Source: Betaproteobacteria bacterium (GTDB taxonomy: Bacteria > Pseudomonadota > Gammaproteobacteria > Burkholderiales > Casimicrobiaceae). Taken from it: a stretch of DNA of 64,000 bases. The DNA is taken from NCBI GenBank assembly GCA_013298695.1, contig JAAFIS010000002.1:278935-342934 (forward strand), given 5' to 3'. This document shows positions 36,341 through 47,100 of the stretch, in pieces; the first letter of the stretch is position 1, and each line of letters opens with the position of its first letter. The translations under genes and the position numbers were made by a program. A model generated the notes under the pieces. It made no database searches, was not told the DNA's origin, and saw nothing but the letters and a program-made list of their open reading frames with translations.

Positions 36341-38650
36341 TTACATCACAAACGGCATCTCCCGCAACCGCTTCCGCGTCGCCGCAAAAATCGCGTTAGC
36401 CAGCGCAGGCGCAACAGGCGGCAACCCAACTTCACCAATCCCGCCCAGCGCGTCGCCTGAGTTAACGATCACCGTTTCAAACTCCGGCGCTTCGGCGAGT
36501 GATAACAAACCGTAGTCGTTGAAGTTATTTTGTTCGACTTGGCTTTCTTTGAGTGTGATTTTGCCTTTGAGGGCAGCGGTCAATCCAAAAATTGCGGCGC
36601 TGGAAATTTGTGCTTTGACGTTTTCGGGATCAAGCGCGAAGCCGCAATCAACGGCGCTGACGACACGGCGCAATTTGATTTGCTTGCCAATAACTTCAAC
36701 ATCAACGACTTGCGCGACGATGCTTTTGAAGCTCTCAGCAACCGCGATGCCGCGACCGACTTTACCGCCTGCGATGGGCGAGAGCGGCGTATTCCATTTC
36801 GCGGCGCTTGCTGCGGCATTGAGCACTTTGGCGAAGCGCGGTTCGTCTTTTAATAATTCAAGACGGAATAAATACGGATCCTTGTTGAGCGCGTTCGCGA
36901 TTTCATCTACGAACGATTCAACAAAAAACGCATTAAACGAATGCCCGACGCTGCGCCAATAGCCCATCGGTATCGGTAAATCTACTTGCGCATGATCGAC
37001 CTGAAAATTCGCAAATGCCGAGCGATACGGCGCTTCCGCCGCGCCTTCGCAATTGGTTTTATCCGGCGGATCGTCGCCCGCGAGCATTGGGTTTAAGCGC
37101 TTGATGAATGCCTTGGTAACGCTCGGGCCGACGATGGCGTGATACCACGCGCCGACGCCGCCTTTTTCATCGAACGCGGCGGACATTTTGCACGTGACCG
37201 CCGGACGATACGCATCATGCTTCACATCTTCTTCGCGCGACCAGATCACTTGCACGGGTTTACCGCCGGTGACTTTCGCGCAGGCGAGCGCTTGGCGAAC
37301 GACTTCCATGTCAGAGCGACGACCGAAGCCGCCGCCGAGATACGGTGTGTGCACGGTCACGTTGTCTCCGCTCACATTTGCAGCGCTCGCCGCGAGCCAT
37401 TGCACAATCGTCGGCGCTTGGTTGCCTACCCACACATCCACTTTACCGTCGCGAATTCGCGCCGTGCAATTCATCGGCTCCATCGTTGCATGCGCAAGGA
37501 AAGGCACGCTGTATTTCGCCTCCACCCGTTTCGCAACATCCGTTCCCGCGATCATTCGCAGCGTGTTGCCCTTTTCTGCGAACGTTCTGCGCAACGGTTT
37601 TGCAATCGGGCTTAAGTCACCGTCTTGACCGTCGAGCACGCGTTCATACACTTCGGCGAGTCGTGATGACGAGAGCATCACCGCAGTCGCGCCGCCGCCG
37701 ACGAGTTCAACGTCTTTAAGCGCTTGTTGCATGCTCCAATAACTCGCGCCAATCACGGCGAACCAATCGCTGCCGCGCACTTCGTGCAACACACCTTTCG
37801 GCGCTGCGCCGCTTTTCCAGCGCACCGCTTGCAATTCCCCTTGCACAAGATCGATGTGTTTCACCGCCGCGTAGAGCATGCCATCAAGGCGCACGTCGAT
37901 CCCGAATTGCGCGTTGCCTGTGGATTTTTCAACGACGTCGGTGCGCGGTGGCGATGTACCGAGCAGCTTCCATTCGCTTTGCGATTTCAGCGACACGTTC
38001 GCGGGTGGCGTGAGCGCTGCGGCCTCTTTCGCAAATTCGCCGAAGGGCGCGCGCTTGCCGGTTTTCTTGTGCATCACAATCGATTTTTCAATCGTGAGCT
38101 CGCTCGCGGGCACGCTCCATTTTTGCGCCGCAACGGCGAGCAACATCGCGCGCGCACTCGCCGCAGCAACGCGCATCGGCATCCAGCCATCGCGCGTTGA
38201 TGTGGACCCACCGGTGGCTTGCAGACCGAGCACTTTGGAGACCATGCCCACCATCGATTTCATCGCCGGCGGCGCGCCATCGACGAGCGCTGTCATATTG
38301 CCGTACACAGGGTTCAACGGCGCTTGCTCGGGCTTCACTTTCGTCCAATCGGCATCGAGCTCTTCGGCCACCAACATCGCAAGCATCGTGTAAATGCCTT
38401 GCCCCATGTCTTGGCGCGGCACGGCGACAGTCACCGTTGAATCGGGCGCGATCTTTAACCACGCGTTAAACGATGATTCGCCTTTCGCATGATCGACCGG
38501 CAACATGAATTTTTGCGCGTTCGACACACGACGCCATGCCAGCGCGCCGCCGACGCTCGCAGCGACTGCGAGGCCGCCGCCGACCCATGCAGTGCCGATC
38601 AGAAATTTTCTGCGGAATGAAGATTTTGGTTTTTTCGAAGGCGCATTCAT
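36341..38650 (-). CDS. Molybdenum hydroxylase large subunit (IorB-like), Tat-exported
   Basis: 769 residues of the xanthine dehydrogenase/aldehyde oxidase molybdopterin-binding family in its isoquinoline 1-oxidoreductase beta form. The N-terminus FRRKFLIGTAWVGGGLAVAASVGG is a twin-arginine signal. Cofactor-region segments include TPYLGGGFGRRSDMEVVRQALAC, AVPRQDMGQGIYTMLAMLVAEELDADW and a C-terminal GDALGGIGEVGLPPVAPALANAI, where the glutamate is the likely active-site base. It overlaps the 2Fe-2S subunit gene by 4 bp. The substrate, an aldehyde or N-heterocycle, is unknown. Confidence 0.9.
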   Translation of the reverse strand: MNAPSKKPKSSFRRKFLIGTAWVGGGLAVAASVGGALAWRRVSNAQKFMLPVDHAKGESSFNAWLKIAPDSTVTVAVPRQDMGQGIYTMLAMLVAEELDADWTKVKPEQAPLNPVYGNMTALVDGAPPAMKSMVGMVSKVLGLQATGGSTSTRDGWMPMRVAAASARAMLLAVAAQKWSVPASELTIEKSIVMHKKTGKRAPFGEFAKEAAALTPPANVSLKSQSEWKLLGTSPPRTDVVEKSTGNAQFGIDVRLDGMLYAAVKHIDLVQGELQAVRWKSGAAPKGVLHEVRGSDWFAVIGASYWSMQQALKDVELVGGGATAVMLSSSRLAEVYERVLDGQDGDLSPIAKPLRRTFAEKGNTLRMIAGTDVAKRVEAKYSVPFLAHATMEPMNCTARIRDGKVDVWVGNQAPTIVQWLAASAANVSGDNVTVHTPYLGGGFGRRSDMEVVRQALACAKVTGGKPVQVIWSREEDVKHDAYRPAVTCKMSAAFDEKGGVGAWYHAIVGPSVTKAFIKRLNPMLAGDDPPDKTNCEGAAEAPYRSAFANFQVDHAQVDLPIPMGYWRSVGHSFNAFFVESFVDEIANALNKDPYLFRLELLKDEPRFAKVLNAAASAAKWNTPLSPIAGGKVGRGIAVAESFKSIVAQVVDVEVIGKQIKLRRVVSAVDCGFALDPENVKAQISSAAIFGLTAALKGKITLKESQVEQNNFNDYGLLSLAEAPEFETVIVNSGDALGGIGEVGLPPVAPALANAIFAATRKRLREMPFVM

Positions 38651-39114
38651 TTCGCACCGCCCTTCATCAACTCAATCGCACGACGAATCGCTTTCCGCAT
38701 CGCCGGATACGTGCCGCAACGACACAAATTAGTGATCGCGGCTTCAACCTCCGCATCGCTCGGATTTGCGTTTTTATCGAGAAGCGCCGTCACCGCCATG
38801 ATGAAGCCGCTTTGGCAATAACCGCATTGCGGCACTTGCATTTCAATCCACGCCTGCTGCACCGCGTTCAAACCTTTCGCAGTGATGCCTTCAATCGTTG
38901 TCACCTCTTTGCCAGCGACGGCTGAACACGGCAACACACACGTACGCGTTGCCTCGCCGTTCACATGCACCGTGCATGCGCCGCACATCGCGATGCCGCA
39001 GCCGAATTTCGTGCCGACGAGATTCGCGTCTTCGCGAAGCGCCCACAGCAGCGGCTTCTCGCCGGGGACGTTCAATGTGAGCGGTGAGCCGTTCACGGTA
39101 AGACTGATTGCCAT
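38647..39114 (-). CDS. 2Fe-2S subunit of the molybdenum hydroxylase (IorA-like)
   Basis: 155 residues from MAISLTVNGSPLTLNVPGEKPLLWALRE. A plant-type ferredoxin domain with CGIAMCGACTVHVNGEATRTC is followed by the helical second-cluster domain with CGYCQSGFIMAV and CRCGTYPAMRKAI; all eight cluster cysteines are present. It passes electrons from the molybdenum centre. It has no signal peptide, so it probably rides out with its Tat-exported partner. Copy 5 of the palindrome element lies just upstream. Confidence 0.93.
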   Translation of the reverse strand: MAISLTVNGSPLTLNVPGEKPLLWALREDANLVGTKFGCGIAMCGACTVHVNGEATRTCVLPCSAVAGKEVTTIEGITAKGLNAVQQAWIEMQVPQCGYCQSGFIMAVTALLDKNANPSDAEVEAAITNLCRCGTYPAMRKAIRRAIELMKGGAK

Positions 39115-39155
39115 AGTGAAATCTACCCTTCTATTCGTACTCGGCACTTTGTCAG

Positions 39156-39246
39156 ATTGCCAAATTTTCTTGGGCAAAAGTGCAATAAACTGCCATTATC
39201 AATATCGCGTAAAATCTGCATCTTCGCCCAATAAAATTCGGCGATT
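39156..39246. repeat. Paired-palindrome intergenic element, copy 5
   Basis: Left arm TTGCCAAATTTTCTTGGGC (39157-39175). Right arm CGCCCAATAAAATTCGGCG (39225-39243). Spacing between arms is 67 bp. Confidence 0.72.
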
Positions 39247-39275
39247 AGCGACGAAGCTGCATCAGCATTCACTGA

Positions 39276-40637
39276 TTACTTCAACTGCCGAGAAGCAATC
39301 CAAATCAAGATCAAAACAGGCACGCCGAGCAGCGCCGTGCCAATGAAAAACGAAGGATAACCAACTGCGTTCACGGCGACGCCGGAGTAGCCCGCGATAA
39401 ATTTCGGGAACAACAGCATCATTGATGACAGCAGCGCGTATTGCGTCGCCGAATAGCTGATGTTGGTGAGGCTCGACATGTAGGCGATAAAGGCGGTGGA
39501 TGCGATGCCGCTACTTAAATTGTCAATCGAAATCACAATCGTTAACGCTTGCACATCGTGTCCGCGCGTGGTGAGCCAAGCGAAGAGCAAGTTGCTCGCG
39601 GCTGACAAAATCGCGCCGAGCATCAACGTGCGCATCATGCCGATCTTGATGGAGAGCACACCGCCGATAAACGCACCGACGAGCGTCATCACTACGCCGT
39701 ATAGTTTTGAAATCGCCGCGACTTCGTCCTTCGTGTAACCCATGTCCACATAAAACGGATTGGCCATGATGCCCATTACGATGTCGCTGATGCGATAGGT
39801 TGCGATCAGCGCGAGGATCAGCGCCGCATGCCATTTGTAGCGCGTAAAGAAATCAGCAAACGGTTCGATCAATGCTGCGCGTAGCCAATCAAGCAAAGTC
39901 TTTGCTGGCGCAAATGCTTGCGGCGCGGGTTCTTTCGAAAACAGCACCGTCGCGAGTCCGACGATCATCGACGCCGCCATCACCAAATACGCCACCTTCC
40001 ACGCATTTACATCGTAGTTCCGCGGGTTCGCAACTTCAGCGCGCGCGGCGATCCAGAGCACGCCTGCGCCAGCCCAAATCATCGCGATGCGATAGCCCAT
40101 TTGATACGTGGCGGAAAGCGCGGATTGTTGCTCTTTATTACCCGATTCGATGCGATACGCGTCGAGTGCAATGTCTTGCGTCGCCGAAAAAAACGCAACC
40201 ATCAAGGCAAACCAAACAATGCCGGATACGGAGACCTTCGGGTCAGAAAACGCCATGCCAACAAGCCCGATCATCACGCCGATTTGCGCAACGATCAACC
40301 AACTACGACGGCGTCCGAGCAGGCGCGTGAGCAGCGGGATCGGCAAGCGATCGACGAGTGGTGCCCAACACCATTTGAATGCGTAAGTGAGCGCGACCCA
40401 GGAAATAAAACCAATCGTCGCGCGATTCACGCCCGCTTCGCGCAACCAAAACGAGAGCGTGCCGAACACAAGCAAGAGCGGTAATCCAGCAGAAAACCCG
40501 AGCGCGAACATGCGCAGCGACGCGGGTTCGAGATACACGCGGAAAGCGTCTCGCCACGCGGGTTTGCCTAAAGGGGCAGTGTCAGCGACGAGTTGGGGTG
40601 AAACGTTGTTTTCCACGTCATTACGAGATTGGCTCAT
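39276..40637 (-). CDS. AmpG-like MFS transporter
   Basis: 453 residues from MSQSRNDVENNVS; the frame is open further to 40814 but overlaps the divergent gene and is not family-like. About 12-14 membrane helices; the family start FRVYLEPASLRMFALGFSAGLPLLLVFGTLSFWLREAGVNRATIGFISWVALTYAFKWCWAPLVDR is typical of AmpG permeases that import anhydromuropeptides for cell-wall recycling. STTAIDNLS-like SIDNLSSGIASTAFIAYMSSLTNISYSATQYAL is the conserved late motif. No beta-lactamase regulator is nearby. Confidence 0.9.
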   Translation of the reverse strand: MSQSRNDVENNVSPQLVADTAPLGKPAWRDAFRVYLEPASLRMFALGFSAGLPLLLVFGTLSFWLREAGVNRATIGFISWVALTYAFKWCWAPLVDRLPIPLLTRLLGRRRSWLIVAQIGVMIGLVGMAFSDPKVSVSGIVWFALMVAFFSATQDIALDAYRIESGNKEQQSALSATYQMGYRIAMIWAGAGVLWIAARAEVANPRNYDVNAWKVAYLVMAASMIVGLATVLFSKEPAPQAFAPAKTLLDWLRAALIEPFADFFTRYKWHAALILALIATYRISDIVMGIMANPFYVDMGYTKDEVAAISKLYGVVMTLVGAFIGGVLSIKIGMMRTLMLGAILSAASNLLFAWLTTRGHDVQALTIVISIDNLSSGIASTAFIAYMSSLTNISYSATQYALLSSMMLLFPKFIAGYSGVAVNAVGYPSFFIGTALLGVPVLILIWIASRQLK

Positions 40638-40656
40638 ACCGCTATTATTGTCCTCT

Positions 40657-41598
40657 ATGAAACGCGATTTCTTACCGATCCGCTCGTCCATCGCTGCTGC
40701 ATTCGTTGCCGTTGCCGCGAGCCTAGCCTCCGCGCAAGTGCAAAAACCCATGCTGTGGGAGCTTTCTAAAAACGGCAACACGGCGACGCTGTTTGGCTCG
40801 TTGCACGTCGGCAAACCGGATTTCTATCCGATCTCTTCCGCGGTGCGCTCGCGCTTTGATGCAGCGAAAGTGATTGCTGTCGAGGCAGACGTTACTAAAG
40901 ACAACACGCGCATCGCCTGCAACAAACTCGCGGCAACCAATCAGAAGCTCGCTCAGCTGTTGCCCGAAGAGGAGTTAGTTCAGCTTACGCGCTATGCCCA
41001 GGCCTCCGGGCTTGATTTGAAGGTGCTCGATGGGCGCAAGTTGTGGATGGTGAATTTAATTCTTACCGTCACCGAGCTCAAACAGCTGGGCGTTGACTTT
41101 GAAGATGGCATCGATCTCGTGGTGACGCGGGAGGCGCACTATCTTAAAAAGCGTGTGGTGGAAATTGAAGGCCCAAAGCAGTGCGAGAGTCTCGCCGCTG
41201 CGGATGGTCCTGAAGCGGTTGCGGGGATGAATCGCTTCCTCACCTCGGTGCGTGAAAACAAAATGGAGCGGAGAATTAGCGACATCATCGCCGCCTACCG
41301 ACTAGGCGACGGCGACGCGATTGCGAAGGTTTCGATGGAAGAATTCGGTGCCGATGCGCTCGGCCAGCGCTCACGTAAACGCATCTTCGACGATCGCCAT
41401 CCTTCGATGGCTGAAACGATCGACGGCTACCTTGCAACCAAAGACACTCACTTTATTGCTGTTGGCGCGGGGCACATGTTTGGCACGAACAATTTATTGC
41501 AAGCGCTAGAAAAGCGCGGCATTAAGGTAACACCGATCAAGGCCGATGCAGCCGCACCGAGCGTGCCGCCGCCAGAGCCTGCTGCTGAAAAGAAATAG
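40657..41598 (+). CDS. TraB/GumN family secreted protein
   Basis: 313 residues with a signal peptide (MKRDFLPIRSSIAAAFVAVAASLASAQ). The TraB/GumN domain shows LWELSKNGNTATLFGSLHVGKPDFYPIS, two glutamates in the AKVIAVEADVTKD region, and a terminal FIAVGAGHMFGTNNLLQALEKRGIKVTPI, the layout of a putative metalloprotease-like family. Pro/Ala-rich tail. It is divergent from the AmpG-like gene with 19 bp between start codons, so promoters overlap the coding regions. Function is not established for bacterial members. Confidence 0.88.
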   Translation: MKRDFLPIRSSIAAAFVAVAASLASAQVQKPMLWELSKNGNTATLFGSLHVGKPDFYPISSAVRSRFDAAKVIAVEADVTKDNTRIACNKLAATNQKLAQLLPEEELVQLTRYAQASGLDLKVLDGRKLWMVNLILTVTELKQLGVDFEDGIDLVVTREAHYLKKRVVEIEGPKQCESLAAADGPEAVAGMNRFLTSVRENKMERRISDIIAAYRLGDGDAIAKVSMEEFGADALGQRSRKRIFDDRHPSMAETIDGYLATKDTHFIAVGAGHMFGTNNLLQALEKRGIKVTPIKADAAAPSVPPPEPAAEKK

Positions 41599-41628
41599 CG
41601 GCCAGACTCATTGCGTTCGCGAACCGCG

Positions 41629-42963
41629 CTACTTGCCCAGATATTCGTTGGTCTTGCGGATATCGTCTTCGTTTAGATCGCCCGCTGCGGCTTCCAAGCG
41701 CAACCGATTCAGGATTGCGTTGTAGCGCGCTTGCGCAAGGTCGCGCTGCACCTGCGTCAATGTTTGCTGCGCGTTGAGCACGTCAAGATTGGTACGCACG
41801 CCCACCTCTAAACCAAGCTTTGTTGACGCGACAAGCGTTTCCGCTGATTTCAAGGCTTGTTGCTGAGCCGCGATGCTCGCCACACCGCTAGTCACGCCGA
41901 GATAGCTCTGGCGCACGCTGAGTGCCGACGAGCGCCGCGCGGCTTCAACGTCATTGCGCGACTTTTCCACGTTGGCCAACGCCTCGCGAACGCGTGCATC
42001 AACGGCACCGGACAGGTCAAACGGCAGCGAAAAATTCACGCCAATCAATCCCGTCGTGCTAAAGCCGCCGCGGCTCGACGATAGCGACCCTGTGCTTTGT
42101 CCGTGGGTGGCGCTTGCTGTGGCGTCGAGCGTCCAGTCTTTTCCTGTTTGCGCGCGCTTTACGTCGAACTCAGTAACGGAGAGCGATTGCTGCGCCAAGC
42201 GAACGGCGAACGCGTCGCGCTCCGCGCGCGTAACCCACGCTTCCATATTTGACGGCTGCGGCCCATCAACCACCACGTTTGGTTTGAGCCCAGCGAGATC
42301 AGCCTCGTAGCGGCCCACGGCTGTACGCAGCGCAAACCGAGTGCGATCCAATTCGTTCGCAGCGGCAATTTCCTGTGCGATCACTTGATCGTAGCGAGCT
42401 TGCGCTTCATTGGTATCAACGATGGTTGCAGTACCCACTTCAAAATTTCGCTTCGCTTGCGCTAGCTGTTCGCCGACCGCGGCTTTTTGCGCCGCTACGA
42501 GTGCAACGTTGTCTTGTGCAAGCAACACATCGAAATAGGCCTGAGAAACGCGTGTCGCTAGATCTTGTTGCGCTGAGGCCAACGAGATCTCAGAGAGTTT
42601 CACTGCGGCGCGCGCTTGGTCGACGCCGACCTGGATTGCCGGGCGAATCAGCGGTTTGCTCACCGATGCGGTGACGCTTCCGTTGAGATAACCGCGATCG
42701 ACTTGCGCAAGCGCTGAGGGCAATCCGCGAACTCGCGAATCGCCGTAGTTCGCGCCTGCGTTTGCGGTGATGCCCGCGGACAAGCCGTTCGCAGCTTCGG
42801 CCTGCGCAACGCGTTCGCGAGCGGCCACAAGCGAGGACTGTGCAGCGGCGACGGCCGGATCCTGATTCGCAGCTTCGCGATAAAGCGAGAGCAAATCGGC
42901 GGCATGAGCAGATTGCAGCACCGCGCTGGCAACCAAGATCGAGGAGAGAATTTTCAAGCGCAT
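41629..42963 (-). CDS. tolC: TolC family outer-membrane efflux protein
   Basis: 444 residues from MRLKILSSILVASAVLQSAHA. Two repeated OEP domains, each a long alpha-barrel helix pair; motifs are NQDPAVAAAQSSLVAARERVAQAEA, QAYFDVLLAQDNVALVAAQKAAV, KRNFEVGTATIVDTNEAQARYDQV, LGLEVGVRTNLDVLNAQQTLTQVQRDLAQARYNAILNRLRLEAAAGDL. It forms the outer-membrane channel of tripartite exporters. The RND pump at 44-48.5 kb on the same strand is a likely but not exclusive partner. Confidence 0.93.
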   Translation of the reverse strand: MRLKILSSILVASAVLQSAHAADLLSLYREAANQDPAVAAAQSSLVAARERVAQAEAANGLSAGITANAGANYGDSRVRGLPSALAQVDRGYLNGSVTASVSKPLIRPAIQVGVDQARAAVKLSEISLASAQQDLATRVSQAYFDVLLAQDNVALVAAQKAAVGEQLAQAKRNFEVGTATIVDTNEAQARYDQVIAQEIAAANELDRTRFALRTAVGRYEADLAGLKPNVVVDGPQPSNMEAWVTRAERDAFAVRLAQQSLSVTEFDVKRAQTGKDWTLDATASATHGQSTGSLSSSRGGFSTTGLIGVNFSLPFDLSGAVDARVREALANVEKSRNDVEAARRSSALSVRQSYLGVTSGVASIAAQQQALKSAETLVASTKLGLEVGVRTNLDVLNAQQTLTQVQRDLAQARYNAILNRLRLEAAAGDLNEDDIRKTNEYLGK

Positions 42964-42997
42964 TCTGATGGTGCTCCGCCGTGTTTCGGTGGATGAG

Positions 42998-43327
42998 TTA
43001 GTAGAGTGGAATGGAGGGATCAACCTGTCGCGACCAGGCGTCAATGCCACCGCGTAGGTTGATGAGATCGGTGAAGCCTTGGCCAGCCAAAAACTGCGCC
43101 ACATGCATGCTGCGCGTTCCGTGATGACAAATCACCACAAGCTCGCCATCGCCTTGCATTTCGCGCAACGATTCGACAGCGGAAGGCACGGACTGCATTG
43201 GTACGTGTGCCGCACCAGGAAACGGAGCCGCAGCAACTTCCCAGCCTTCACGAACGTCAAGCAGCGCAAGTTTTCGCCCGGCTTGTAGCTCAGAGGAGAG
43301 GGTGGCGGCGTCGATGTCTGAAATCAC
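42998..43327 (-). CDS. Rhodanese-like domain protein
   Basis: 109 residues from a GTG immediately abutting the pcm stop codon. Single rhodanese domain: LLDVREGWEVAAAPFPGAAHVPM and active-site loop VICHHGTRSMHVAQFL with cysteine; ends NLRGGIDAWSRQVDPSIPLY. It carries sulfane sulfur as a persulfide. The order pcm-rhodanese-tolC is conserved in betaproteobacteria. Confidence 0.92.
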   Translation of the reverse strand: MISDIDAATLSSELQAGRKLALLDVREGWEVAAAPFPGAAHVPMQSVPSAVESLREMQGDGELVVICHHGTRSMHVAQFLAGQGFTDLINLRGGIDAWSRQVDPSIPLY

Positions 43328-43987
43328 TTAGAAAACAAACGCCGGCGCTTTTGCGGCATTCACCAACGGCGCGACGACGGTTTCGAATTGAACGGTTTCA
43401 ACGAACGATTCGCCAAGCTTCTTAGCAATTCGGGCCTGCATGACCGGCGCCTTGCCGACGATGGCAAACACGCGACCACCTTCGTTGAGCTGAGCAAACA
43501 CTTCGTCTGGGATGACTTCCATAGAACCTGTGAAGACGATAACGTCGTATTTCGCGTTCTTCGCCCAACCTTTTGACGCGTCACCGACGAGTGTTGTCAC
43601 ATTTTTAACGTCTGCGCGGTGTAGGTTTTCGGCACCAAATTGCGCGAGCTTAGGGTCGATTTCAACCGTGGTCACATGCTTGGCTCGAGCCGCCAGAAGC
43701 GCTGTGAGGTATCCGCTCCCCGTACCTACTTCAAGCACGTGCTCACTGCCGACAAGCTGCAAATCTTGAACGACGCGCGCTTCGACGCGCGGTGGCCACA
43801 TTTTCGCGGTAGCTGATATTGGCGCGAGCGGCGTTTCTAGATCCATCAGCGCGAAATTGTGTTGAGCGGGCGGAACGAAAAGCTCGCGCTTACAGGCGTG
43901 CAGGAGGTCAAGCACATCAGTATCGAGCACATCCCAGGTGCGGATTTGCTGCTCGATCATGTTGAAACGGACTTGCTCGATATTCAT
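43328..43987 (-). CDS. pcm: Protein-L-isoaspartate O-methyltransferase-like protein
   Basis: 219 residues. It has the SAM-binding motif VLEVGTGSGYLTALLAARAKHVTTVEI and the N-terminal RFNMIEQQIRTWDVLD of betaproteobacterial members. These start-of-operon proteins are annotated as PIMT; residues that define true isoaspartyl methyltransfer cannot be confirmed by eye. First gene of pcm-rhodanese-tolC. Confidence 0.9.
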   Translation of the reverse strand: MNIEQVRFNMIEQQIRTWDVLDTDVLDLLHACKRELFVPPAQHNFALMDLETPLAPISATAKMWPPRVEARVVQDLQLVGSEHVLEVGTGSGYLTALLAARAKHVTTVEIDPKLAQFGAENLHRADVKNVTTLVGDASKGWAKNAKYDVIVFTGSMEVIPDEVFAQLNEGGRVFAIVGKAPVMQARIAKKLGESFVETVQFETVVAPLVNAAKAPAFVF

Positions 43988-44155
43988 GGTGCGGACGCGA
44001 TAACAGGCGCGCTTTTGAGGAAAATAAGATCGAATTTTAGAGGCTGCGCGGCTGTCGGAAAAATAACTGACCGCGAGTCATTAACGTAGTTTATCGCAAC
44101 ATTCGCGCCTTGCAAGCGCTTTCGACGCAGCTCAAACCAGAACATTCGAAATCGC

Positions 44156-47100
44156 TTATTCGGCAGGGTGCAGCGCAGCGGCACGCAGACGTTTCGCAGC
44201 GCGTTTTGCGGCCCGGCGTTCCTTGAATTCCTCGATCGACGCATAGATTACGGGCACCACGATCAACGTAAGTAGCGTGGACGAAAGCACGCCACCAATA
44301 ATCGCACGGCCCATCGTGCCATCCGATCCCTCTTCCATCGCGAGCGCCATCGGCAGCATGCCGAACACCATTGCCGCCGTCGTCATTAAGATCGGGCGCA
44401 AACGGATGTGACCCGCCTCCACCAACGACTCGATGATCGACGCGCCTTTTTCGCGCCGAACCTGGTTTGCGAAATCCACAAGCAAGATGCCGTTTTTCAC
44501 CACCAGTCCCATGAGCATGATGAACGCAATCATTGCGAACATGTTGAAAGTCGTTCGCGTGATCGCTAATGCAAGCAACACGCCAATTAGGGAAAGCGGC
44601 AGCGTCATCATGATCGCGATCGGTTGCGCGAAACTCATAAATTGCGAACCGAGAACGAAATAGATAAACACCACCGCCATGGCCAATGCGAGCATGGCGT
44701 AAGCGAACGATTCGGCCATCATTTGATTGTCGCCGCCCACGTCAAATCGGTAGCCCGGTGGTAAGTCAAATTCCTTCATGATGCGATTGACTTCGTTGCC
44801 CACTTCGCCCTGCGTCTTTCCGGAAACGCCGGCGGTCACGTTGATTTGGCGTTGAAGGTTTGAGCGCTCGATGATCTTTGGGTTCGCGCTTTCTGACACC
44901 ACCGCGACACGATCAAGTGCGAGCGCCTCACCATCGGGCGCGCGCGGGTTGTTAAGCGGGATTTGCATGAGTTGCTGGGCGTTGGTCTTTAGCTCTTTAG
45001 GCAAGCGAACTGACACGTCGACCGAATTACCCTGCGACGACAGCCACGTGGTGACCGCATCGCCCGCGACCAACGTTCGCGTGATCGTTCCGAGTGTTGC
45101 TGGCGTCACGCCGAACTCGGCAGCCTCCGCGCGCTTCATTGAAATTGCGAGCGCGGGTACCGCGGCTTTCTCGCTCGTTTCCACTTCAACTGCACCAGGA
45201 ATTTTTGCGATCTCTGCGGCGAGTTGCTGCGAAAGGCGCGACAACACCGACACATCTGGGCCCAACAACGCCACTTGAATCGGGCGATTCCAACCCACGG
45301 ACGACGTCAGTCCTGCAATCGGTTTCACCGCATCACGCGCAACGTCTTCCATTTGCTTTTGGCTGCGTGACCTATCGTCCCGGGGCACCAGCGTCACATT
45401 GACCCAACCCGTATTGCGACCGTTTCCGCCGCCCACCCAAGAATAAATGCGGCTCACTTCGGGAAGCTGTTTCAGCACCGCCTCCACCTGCTCGGTCTTT
45501 GCCTGCGTGTACTCCAAGCTCGATCCGACCGGCGTTTCAATGCGCATGCCAAACTCACTCTGATCGTCGCGTGGAATAAATTCTGAGCCGATCAAACCGC
45601 CAGCGATCAGTCCGATGCTCGCAGCGAAAGTGCCGAGCACGATACCCATCGTCGTTTTGCGATGCCCAAGCGCCCAACGCATGACTCGTTCATAGCGATG
45701 CTGCAAATTGTTCACCGCGTTATCAAATTGCGTAAGCAAGCGGCCGAGCCACGGCGCGCGGCGGAATCGATCACCTTCAGGATCGGGCCACACCGATGAG
45801 AGCATGGGATCGAGCGTAAAACTCACAAACAACGACACCAAAACGGCAACCACGATGGTGACGCCGAATTGGAAGAAAAACAGCCCAATGATCCCACCCA
45901 TGAACGCGATCGGCGTGAACACAGCCACAATCGCAAGCGTGGTCGCGAGCACAGCGAGTCCAATTTCATCGGTTGCTTCTTGCGCTGCTTGGATGTGCGA
46001 TTTGCCCATGTGTAGGTGGCGCACAATGTTTTCGCGAACCACAATCGCATCATCAATCAGCAAGCCGATACAGAGCGAAAGCGCCATCAAAGTCAGCGCG
46101 TTGAGTGTGAAGCCAAACGCATAGAGCGCAATGAATGTGGCAACCACGGAGATCGGCAAGGTCAGTGCAGTGATCACCGTCGAGCGCCATGACGCGAGGA
46201 ATAAAAACACGATGAACACGGTGAGCAGCGCGCCTTCGATGATGGTGCGCTGAACGTTTTTCACCGAGGCTTTGACGTAGCGCGACTGATCCGAAAGTAG
46301 CGTGAGTTCAACGTCTTTTGGCAGCTCGGTTTTGACTCGCTCAATTGCCTTTTTAACGCCCTCGCCGACTTCCACGGTGTTCGTACCGCGCACTTTTTTC
46401 ATGTCGAGGATCACCGCTTTCGAACCGTCGATCCGCGCAAAACTATTTTGTTCACGAACACCGTCAACCACTACGGCAACGTCACTCACTCGCACCTGAA
46501 CGCCGTCGCGCCGAGCAATCACTAGGTTTTCAAAATCCGCGATAGATTTAAATCGTGCATCAATGCGCACCGATTTATCGTTAATGCCTGACGTAATCAG
46601 CCCCACCGGAACGTCGATGTTGTCATTACGAAGCGCTGCGATCACTTGATCAACGCCAATGCGGCGTGCGCGCAGTTTGGCGGGATCAACTTCTAGGCGA
46701 ACTTCGCGCGACGCGGCGCCGATCGTTTCGACTGTCGCCACGCCAGTGACGTTCTCCATCCGCTTTCGGATCACCTCTTCGACCAGATAAGTTACGTCTG
46801 CAGGCGAGCGCGTTTTCGAGGTTACGCCGAGCGACACGACCGCTCTGTCGTCGTCGTTGTTAGCTCGGGAGACGTAGGGGTCTTTCGCCTCTTTTGGAAA
46901 ACTTGGGCGGATCTGCGCGAGCTTATCGCGCATGTCTTGGATCGCTACATCCATCTTGATCGCAAGATCGAACTCAACGATCACCAAGCTCGATCCCTCG
47001 CGTGAACGCGAGCGAATTTTTTTCACGCCTGAAATCGGATTCAGCGCGTTTTCAATGGGTTTGGTCAGATCGTTTTCAACGGCTTGCGGCGATGCTCCGG

